NCBI GenBank assembly: GCA_026984555.1
Contig: JALSRY010000509.1
Span: forward strand, 1-10,354
DNA length: 10,354 bases
Reading direction: 5' to 3'
From: Phycisphaerae bacterium
GTDB taxonomy: Bacteria > Planctomycetota > Phycisphaerae > UBA1845 > Fen-1342
Shown here: in pieces, positions 1 to 5,102 of the stretch
How positions within the stretch are numbered: position 1 is the stretch's first letter
Layout: each line of letters begins with the position of its first letter
Translations under genes and position numbers: made by a program
The notes under the pieces: model-generated
Database searches by the model: none
Seen by the model: the letters and a program-made list of their open reading frames with translations, nothing else
What the model was told of the DNA's origin: nothing

Positions 1-606
1 ACGTACCTTGTGGCCGGGGAGCCGCTCGACGTGACCGAGTTGCTGGGCCAGCAGGAGCATGTGGCAATACGCATCGAGGATTTCGGTGTACCAGTAGGCC
101 CGTTCGACCGACGGTCCCCAGCTCACCGTTCCGTGGTTGCTGAGGATCACGCTGGTGGCCTTGCCGATAAACGGCCGGACGGTTTCGGCGAAGCGGGCGT
201 CGCCGGGGGTTTCGTACTCGGCGCGCGGCACGACACCCAGGAAGACCTCGACCTCGGGCAGGACGCACGAGGGCACATCGATCCGGGCGATGCCGAAAGC
301 GGTCGCGTGGGGCGGGTGGCAATGTACGACGGCACGGACGGCAGGGTCGGCCCGGTAGATTTCGAGATGAAGCATGACCTCGCTCGTGCGCGGGCGCTTG
401 CCGCTGACCTGGTTGCCGGCCATGTCCACGATGCACAGGTCGTCCGGCTTCATGAACCCCTTGCAGATCAGGGTAGGCGTGCAGATCACACGGTCGTCGG
501 ACAACCGGTACGAGATGTTGCCGTCGTTGCCGGCGGCGAACCGGCGCTGGTAGATGCGCCGTCCGATCTCGCAGATTTCCCGGCGTACTTCCCATTCGCT
601 CGACAT
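1..606 (-). CDS. Class II aldolase/adducin family protein (FucA/AraD-like), 3' end beyond window
   Basis: The minus strand encodes 202 residues from an ATG at 606 to the window edge with no stop. A GAGGA ribosome-binding site lies 6 bases upstream of the ATG. The protein matches zinc-dependent class II sugar-phosphate aldolases, which cleave or epimerise phosphorylated ketoses in the cytoplasm. The visible signature is complete: the substrate-binding 'GNDGNIS' near residue 30, 'TSEVMLH' with the catalytic acid E76, 'HCHPPHATAF' with zinc ligands H95 and H97, and 'SNHGTVSWG' with the third ligand H158. The E-x18-H-x-H-x60-H spacing is exactly that of E. coli L-fuculose-1-phosphate aldolase (E73, H92, H94, H155). 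That enzyme has about 215 residues, so only a short tail is probably missing. The family also contains ribulose-phosphate 4-epimerases and methylthioribulose-phosphate dehydratases, so the substrate cannot be fixed from sequence. Downstream neighbours lie outside the window. Confidence 0.93.
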   Translation of the reverse strand, partial: MSSEWEVRREICEIGRRIYQRRFAAGNDGNISYRLSDDRVICTPTLICKGFMKPDDLCIVDMAGNQVSGKRPRTSEVMLHLEIYRADPAVRAVVHCHPPHATAFGIARIDVPSCVLPEVEVFLGVVPRAEYETPGDARFAETVRPFIGKATSVILSNHGTVSWGPSVERAYWYTEILDAYCHMLLLAQQLGHVERLPGHKVR

Positions 607-661
607 GGCGTGGTCCTCGCGTGGTCGGGGTCCGTGGGAAAGCGGACCGCTTCTGCGCCCG

Positions 662-690
662 CGTGTACCCCCCAGCCGTGCGCGTGTCAA
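662..690 (-). promoter_or_regulatory. Candidate sigma70-type promoter for the class II aldolase gene
   Basis: On the minus strand a perfect TTGACA (690-685) is followed after 17 bases by TACACG (667-662), which matches 3 of 6 bases of TATAAT. Transcription would begin near 655, giving a leader of about 50 bases before the ATG at 606. The -35 box and spacing are good and the -10 box is weak, so this is a prediction only. Confidence 0.4.
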
Positions 691-793
691 CCGCCGGACC
701 GGGTGGGTCGGGCCCAGACGCTCGGTGGCCACGGGCCCGCCCGCGGCCCCGCTCATGCTCCCGTGGTTTTGCCGGTTCCGTCGCCAAAATCAT

Positions 794-823
794 TTGCGAG
801 TCGCGTCCCCGGCGGGGTAAAGT
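794..823 (+). promoter_or_regulatory. Candidate promoter for the FG-GAP/dockerin gene
   Basis: TTGCGA (794-799) and TAAAGT (818-823) are separated by 18 bases. Each matches 4 of 6 consensus positions. They sit in a locally A/T-richer patch of an otherwise very GC-rich gap between two divergent genes. A start near 830 would give a short leader containing the GGGAGGG ribosome-binding site at 857-863. Confidence 0.4.
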
Positions 824-867
824 GGGGTAGTTATCGACGAGGCGGGCAAGGCCGCCGGGAGGGTTCC

Positions 868-2415
868 ATGAGGCGTATTCATAATGCAGGTGTATTCGTG
901 TTCTTGTCCCTCGCCACCGTGGCGGGCGGCGCGGTCTACCCCACACATCCAGACTGGACTTCGTCCGATACGCAGGTCAGTACGGGCGGGGCGCTCGTGG
1001 ACCTCGATCGCGACGGCTGGCTCGATTTCGTCGTCGCCAACGGAAACGACATGGCCCAGCAGCATCTCGTCGTGTACTACAACCTCGGCGACGGCACGTT
1101 CCCCCTCACGCCCGATTGGCAATCCGATGATGTCGCCTACCACGGCCATGTGAGTGTCGCCGACGTGGACGGCGACGGCTGGCTCGATGTGGCCGTCGCG
1201 GTGCTCGGTCGTTACTCCAACGTCGATCACGCCGCCAAGCTCTACCTCAACCACAACGGCACGCTGTCGGCGCTGCCCGATTGGCAATCCGACGAGATCG
1301 CCAACGCGTTCGGTTGTGCGTTCGGCGACGTGAACAACGACGGCCGGCCCGATCTGGCCGTTGGTACCGGCTGGGCCTACGACCCGCAGAACTATTACGC
1401 CAACTACGTCTATCTCAACGTCGGCGGCATGCTCGAAACGTCGGCGAGTTGGGCTTCCGACGATACGTATCACTACCAGGGGGTACACTGGGTCGATGCC
1501 GACGGCGACGGCTGGCTCGACCTCGTCGGTATTCCCAACGGCCAGCGCACGCAGATCTATTTCAACCAGGGCGGTACGCTCGAAACAACCGCCTCGTGGC
1601 AAACCGCCGATGGTGCCGATCAGGATGCCATCATGGCCACCAGCGGCGACGTCACCGGGGACGGCTACCGCGAGCTGATCGTCACCGACAATACGCAGCT
1701 TTCGGGATCGGGTCTGTTCCGCCAGTACGGCGGGCTGGCCGCGGGCGGGTTCAACCCGACCTATTCGTGGAGCTACTTCGACGGCTACGGCTCGGCCGTC
1801 GCGCTGGCTGACGTGGACGCCGACGGCGACCTGGACCTCGCTACCGGCGCGTGGTGGGACAGCTCGCGGCTATTCCTCAACACCGGCGAGGGCTTTCCGG
1901 ACAACGCTTCGTGGAGCTCCAGCAACACGAGCGTCATCGAGAAGATCATCTTCGGCGATATCGACAACGACGGCATCGAGAGCCACACGGAGACCTTCCC
2001 GGCCGACGGCCGCCGCCTGTTCTACCTCGCCGCGCAACCCATCCAGGAGCTCGTGGCCGTTCGCCGGGATGGCGTCGCCCTCGCGCCCGACGAGTACACC
2101 TACAGCGCCGAGTTCGGCTGGGTCACCGTCGCCCAGACCCCGGCCACCTCGCTCGAGGTCGAATACACCACGTCGCACGCGATCGACATGGCTGTGACCA
2201 ACTGGGACAACAACGTCGGCAACTACGTCTATTACAGTCTGCTCGGCTGCGCGGGAGATCTCAACGGCGACGGGCAAACCGATCTCGTCGATCTCGCCGT
2301 CATCCTCGCCGACTACGGTTGCACCAGCGACTGCGGGCACGCGGACCTCAACGGTGACGGCCGCGTCGATCTTTCCGACCTGGCGATCTTGTTGGCTGAC
2401 TACGGGTGCAACTAG
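868..2415 (+). CDS. Exported seven-repeat FG-GAP/VCBS beta-propeller protein with C-terminal dockerin-like pair
   Basis: This 515-residue secreted protein is likely to be extracellular or surface-bound. The ATG at 868 is chosen because GGGAGGG at 857-863 precedes it and because the first residues form a signal peptide: MRRIHNAG, then a hydrophobic stretch at 9-20, with likely cleavage near AGGA at 19-22. The frame is open upstream to position 10, but that part is antisense to the aldolase gene and is not coding. The mature protein has seven repeats of about 50-60 residues. Each carries a calcium-loop motif of the D-x-D-x-D-G type ending in LD or a variant (near residues 46, 98, 153, 209, 260, 314 and 363) and several begin with W-x-S-D; this fits a seven-bladed propeller. 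After a spacer with no recognised domain (about 372-461) come two dockerin-like EF loops with ligands D464/N466/D468/D472/D475 and D493/N495/D497/D501/D504, each followed by LADYGC. Planctomycete exported proteins often end this way. The role is probably binding or adhesion; no catalytic site is visible. Confidence 0.93.
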   Translation: MRRIHNAGVFVFLSLATVAGGAVYPTHPDWTSSDTQVSTGGALVDLDRDGWLDFVVANGNDMAQQHLVVYYNLGDGTFPLTPDWQSDDVAYHGHVSVADVDGDGWLDVAVAVLGRYSNVDHAAKLYLNHNGTLSALPDWQSDEIANAFGCAFGDVNNDGRPDLAVGTGWAYDPQNYYANYVYLNVGGMLETSASWASDDTYHYQGVHWVDADGDGWLDLVGIPNGQRTQIYFNQGGTLETTASWQTADGADQDAIMATSGDVTGDGYRELIVTDNTQLSGSGLFRQYGGLAAGGFNPTYSWSYFDGYGSAVALADVDADGDLDLATGAWWDSSRLFLNTGEGFPDNASWSSSNTSVIEKIIFGDIDNDGIESHTETFPADGRRLFYLAAQPIQELVAVRRDGVALAPDEYTYSAEFGWVTVAQTPATSLEVEYTTSHAIDMAVTNWDNNVGNYVYYSLLGCAGDLNGDGQTDLVDLAVILADYGCTSDCGHADLNGDGRVDLSDLAILLADYGCN

Positions 2416-2557
2416 TGCGAGGTCGGATGCCGTCCGAGGCTCCCACCCATACTCCCCGAGTGACCGCTGGCGGCAACTGGCGTCCACGGCCCGGATTCTC
2501 GCGGCGGGCGGCGCGGGAGCTTCGTCCGGGGGCGCAACGGCTGGCCGGCTTCGACCG

Positions 2558-2586
2558 GCGACACCGACCGCCGGTGCCGCTACACT
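2558..2586 (+). promoter_or_regulatory. Candidate upstream promoter for the TPR gene
   Basis: GCGACA (2558-2563) and TACACT (2581-2586) are spaced by 17 bases, and each matches 4 of 6 consensus positions. A transcript from here would start near 2594 and have a leader of about 160 bases. The -35 box lies within a 7-base inverted repeat (2554-2575). Confidence 0.3.
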
Positions 2587-2642
2587 GGTCATGAAGCTCG
2601 GCGGCGGCGGGAAGTCTGCGGCTTCCGGGGCGCACGGGTCGA

Positions 2643-2648
2643 TATACT
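2643..2648 (+). promoter_or_regulatory. Candidate -10 element (TATACT) for the TPR gene
   Basis: TATACT matches 5 of 6 positions of the -10 consensus and stands out in GC-rich surroundings. No good -35 box is seen 16-18 bases upstream. If used, transcription would begin near 2655. That is just past the in-frame ATG pair at 2653 and so argues for the downstream start at 2755. Confidence 0.4.
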
Positions 2649-2661
2649 ATGGATGATGGCA

Positions 2662-2710
2662 GGCCCCGGCGCGGGCTCGTCTCCGGGGCCGGTCCGGGGG
2701 GGTACCGGCC
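2662..2710 (+). promoter_or_regulatory. Two overlapping, mutually exclusive hairpins in the TPR gene leader
   Basis: GGCCCCGG at 2662-2669 pairs perfectly with CCGGGGCC at 2683-2690 (13-base loop). GGCCGGT at 2687-2693 pairs with ACCGGCC at 2704-2710 (10-base loop). The two stems share bases 2687-2690, so only one can form fully at a time. This could be an attenuator-like leader, but GC-rich DNA makes such stems by chance quite often. Confidence 0.3.
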
Positions 2711-2713
2711 GAA

Positions 2714-2735
2714 CCGTCCGGCCGCGGCCGGACGG
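2714..2735. repeat. 22-base perfect palindrome upstream of the TPR start
   Basis: Every one of the eleven base pairs around the centre at 2724/2725 is complementary; the left half begins CCGTCCGGCCG. It ends 19 bases before the ATG at 2755. It could be a dimeric repressor operator or, in RNA, a hairpin of about nine pairs that would hinder ribosome access. Its length makes pure chance less likely than for the neighbouring stems. Confidence 0.45.
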
Positions 2736-2754
2736 CGCAAGAGCGGGAACGTCG

Positions 2755-4056
2755 ATGGACGCGGACGACATTCAGGGGCGTTTGGATCGGGCCAACGAGA
2801 TGCTCGAAGCGGGCAAGCCCGAGGAGGCTTTGCGCGCGCTCGAGCCGATCGAAGGTGCCTTTCTGGAGCCGGATGATCGTGTCGAGTTCGGCGCGCTCAA
2901 GGCGTGGGCGCTTTCGGAGCTGGATCGGGCCGACGAGGCCCAGGAGGTGCTCGAGCCGCTGTTGGACGAGTTTCCGCAGTCGGCCCGGCTGCTGGGGACG
3001 CTCGGGGTCGTCTATTCCAACGCCGGCGACCTGGAGGAGGCCTGCTCGCTGCTGCTGCACGCGCTGGATTTGGACCCGACCGACGAAGTGGCGGTGGCCA
3101 ACCTGGGGCTGGTCTACGAAAAACTGCACGACTACGAGCAGGCCGTGCGGACCTACGAGCGCGCGATCGGCTTGGGCGCCGAGATCGACTGGTTGCTGAA
3201 ACGCAAGGCCGCCGTCCATGCCGAACTCGATCAGCGCGACGAAGCCCGCAAGACCTTGCAGCGTTATCTCTCGCTGGCGCCTGAGGATTTCGAGCAGTGG
3301 ATCACGCTGGCGATCCTGTTCAGCGACGACCTGAAATTCGACCAGGCCTTCCACTGCTACCGTTGCGCCCAGCAGATCGCGCCGGATTCGGCCGAGTTGC
3401 GACTCAACTGGGGGGTGACGGCGGTGCGGGCGCACCAGCTCGATCTCGCCCGCCAGCAACTGGTCTATCTCGCCCGGATCGAGCCCGACGGTCCGCGCCC
3501 GCGGCTGCTCGAGGCGTTCATCGCCGAGGAGGAAGGCGACCTGACCGGCGCGGCGCGCAAGTACGCCGAGGCTCTCGCCGGCCTGCGCGAGTACGGCTAC
3601 GCGGAAGTTACCTATGTGCTCGAAATGGCGATGGACTTTTTCGCCCGCCAGCGGATGCGTGGTCCGTGCGAGGAGGTGTTGCGCCGGGCTTATGCCGCCA
3701 ACGCCTGCACGGTCGAGCTGTGCGAGGCCTACCGCGAGGCGACCGGCGCGGTGGCCGACCGGGCCAACTGGTACAGCGTGCTGGTCGAGGGCGACTACCG
3801 CCCGGGTCTCAAGGAGATCCGCGAGCACAACGGCAACGGCCGCCGGCGCGGGCGGGTAACACGCTTCCTGCGCAATTTCCAGATCATCGCCCGCGACCAC
3901 GACGATGCCATCGCCTTCGCCCGGCAGTTCGCCGAGCACATGGGCGAACACAACATCCTCATCCGCGAGTTCGTCAACGAAGAGCCGGTGGAAGACACGC
4001 ACCTTGGCCTGTACGAGGTCGAGCGTGAAGCCCTGGTCTTCGACGACGACGAGTAG
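2755..4056 (+). CDS. Tetratricopeptide-repeat protein with an unrecognised C-terminal domain
   Basis: This 433-residue, acidic, probably cytoplasmic protein has no signal peptide and no membrane segment. About eight TPR helix pairs run from residue 8 to about 275. The clearest are at 78-107 (LGVVYSNAGDLEEA) and 112-145 (ANLGLVYEKLHDYEQA), with the usual W/L/G/Y/A/P spacing. TPR solenoids mediate protein-protein contacts. Residues 276-335 look helical. Residues 338-428 form a separate alpha/beta-looking segment with FQIIARDHDDAIAFARQFA, which I do not recognise. The start at 2755 is preferred over the in-frame ATG at 2653 because the 34 intervening residues are low-complexity Gly/Pro/Arg and overlap a palindrome and a likely promoter. 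The ribosome-binding site (GAGCGGGAA) is weak. The dehydrogenase gene starts 38 bases after its stop, so co-transcription is likely. Its partner is unknown. Confidence 0.88.
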   Translation: MDADDIQGRLDRANEMLEAGKPEEALRALEPIEGAFLEPDDRVEFGALKAWALSELDRADEAQEVLEPLLDEFPQSARLLGTLGVVYSNAGDLEEACSLLLHALDLDPTDEVAVANLGLVYEKLHDYEQAVRTYERAIGLGAEIDWLLKRKAAVHAELDQRDEARKTLQRYLSLAPEDFEQWITLAILFSDDLKFDQAFHCYRCAQQIAPDSAELRLNWGVTAVRAHQLDLARQQLVYLARIEPDGPRPRLLEAFIAEEEGDLTGAARKYAEALAGLREYGYAEVTYVLEMAMDFFARQRMRGPCEEVLRRAYAANACTVELCEAYREATGAVADRANWYSVLVEGDYRPGLKEIREHNGNGRRRGRVTRFLRNFQIIARDHDDAIAFARQFAEHMGEHNILIREFVNEEPVEDTHLGLYEVEREALVFDDDE

Positions 4057-4094
4057 CCCTTGCGGGCCGATGCCGGCCGACAGGAAACGCCACG

Positions 4095-5102
4095 ATGCGC
4101 GCCTACCAGCTCGACCGTTTCGCACTCGACCACCTGCATCTCGCCGACATGCCCGACCCGGTTCCCGGCCCCGGCGAGGTCGCCGTGGACATGCGCGCGC
4201 TGAGCCTGAACTACCGCGACCTGCTCGTGATCCGCGGCCAGTACAACCCGAACCTCCGCTTGCCCGCCACGCCGATCAGCGACGGCGCGGGCGTCGTGTC
4301 GGCCGTTGGCCCGGACGTGCGTGGGTTGCGCGCGGGCGATGCGGTCATGACGCACTTCGTCGCGGGCTGGATCGACGGGCCGTTTCGCGAGCAATACGTG
4401 GCCACGACGCTGGGATTGCCCGCCGCCGGTGTTGCCGCCGAGCGCGTCGTACTGCCCGCCCAGGCCCTGTTGCCCCTGCCGGCGGGGTTCGACTTCCAGC
4501 AGGCCGCCACGCTGCCGATCGCGGCATTGACGGCGTGGAGCGCGCTGGTCACCGAAGGCAACCTCCAACCCGGTCAGGTCGTGCTGACGCTCGGCACGGG
4601 GGGCGTCTCGGTGTTCGCCCTGCAACTGGCCAAGGCAATGAATGCGACCGTCATCATCACCAGCAGCAGCGACGAAAAGCTCGCCCGCGCCCGCGAGCTG
4701 GGCGCCGACCACACGATCAACTATCGCACCCGGCCCGATTGGCACAGGGAGGTGCTGCGTCTCACCGGCGGGCGAGGGGCGGACATCACCGTCGAAAACG
4801 GCGGAGCCGGAACACTGAGCCAGTCGTTGCGCGCCACGCGCGCCGGCGGGGTCGTGGCGATGCTCGGCGCACTGACCGGGTTGAGCGCCGACGTCAACCT
4901 CGCGCCCGTGCTCATGAAACGCCTGCGAATCTGCGGCATCATGGTGGACAGCCGGGCGGCGTTCGAGCGTCTGTGCGCGTTCCTGGCACAACACCCCCTC
5001 GAGCCGGTGATCGACCGCGTGTTTCCCTTCGAGCAGTTGCCCGACGCGCTACGGTGGATGGAGACGGGCCGACATGTCGGCAAGATCGTGGTGGCGTTCT
5101 GA
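4095..5102 (+). CDS. Zinc-free medium-chain dehydrogenase/reductase (quinone-oxidoreductase-like, NAD(P)-dependent)
   Basis: This 335-residue cytoplasmic oxidoreductase has AGGA about 10 bases before the ATG. The N-terminal GroES-like domain has PGPGEVAVDMRALSLNYRD (24-42). The Rossmann cofactor domain has LGTGGVSVFALQLAK (166-180) and the family's typical LPAGFDFQQAATLPIAALTAW segment before it. The C-terminal IDRVFPFEQLPDALRWMETG (306-325) and HVGKIVV (327-333) are also characteristic. The catalytic cysteine of zinc alcohol dehydrogenases is replaced by the NYRD region, and the four-cysteine structural zinc lobe is absent; the only cysteines are C280 and C294. The enzyme therefore belongs to the zinc-independent MDR branch that reduces quinones, enones or similar carbonyls. 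The length is normal. Databases often label such proteins 'NAD(P)-dependent alcohol dehydrogenase'. The exact substrate is not predictable. Its last 164 bases lie opposite the 3' end of the membrane-protein gene. Confidence 0.93.
   Translation: MRAYQLDRFALDHLHLADMPDPVPGPGEVAVDMRALSLNYRDLLVIRGQYNPNLRLPATPISDGAGVVSAVGPDVRGLRAGDAVMTHFVAGWIDGPFREQYVATTLGLPAAGVAAERVVLPAQALLPLPAGFDFQQAATLPIAALTAWSALVTEGNLQPGQVVLTLGTGGVSVFALQLAKAMNATVIITSSSDEKLARARELGADHTINYRTRPDWHREVLRLTGGRGADITVENGGAGTLSQSLRATRAGGVVAMLGALTGLSADVNLAPVLMKRLRICGIMVDSRAAFERLCAFLAQHPLEPVIDRVFPFEQLPDALRWMETGRHVGKIVVAF

Larger units (their letters stand above)
2416..2754 (+). other. 339-base intergenic region with hairpins and two candidate promoters
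   Basis: No credible gene lies here; the small open frames that cross it are proline/arginine/glycine-rich and extend antisense or out of frame into neighbours. It holds a weak 5-base stem just after the dockerin stop (2423-2437), a 7-base stem (2554-2560 with 2569-2575), two candidate promoters, and a strongly self-complementary block at 2662-2735 just before the TPR gene. No hairpin is followed by a T run, so I see no classical intrinsic terminator for the upstream gene. Confidence 0.6.

Noticed and set aside
10..867. Upstream extension of the FG-GAP protein's open frame back to position 10
   Set aside because: Most of it is antisense to the clear class II aldolase gene. The signal peptide and strong ribosome-binding site place the real start at 868.
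790..1602. Minus-strand frame of 270 codons with repeating 'EPAVAV' segments opposite the FG-GAP gene
   Set aside because: The repetition is simply the complement of the FG-GAP calcium-loop repeats, and no start signal supports it.
2554..2575. Seven-base stem in the intergenic gap considered as a terminator for the FG-GAP gene
   Set aside because: It lies 140 bases after the stop and is not followed by a T run.
2653..2754. Longer N-terminus for the TPR protein from the ATG at 2653
   Set aside because: The added 34 residues are low-complexity Gly/Pro/Arg, overlap hairpins and a palindrome, and begin at or before the predicted transcription start.
2647..4125. Minus-strand open frame of 492 codons opposite the TPR gene
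   Set aside because: The plus strand has a clear TPR pattern. The antisense frame has low-quality composition, no family motif and no convincing ribosome-binding site.
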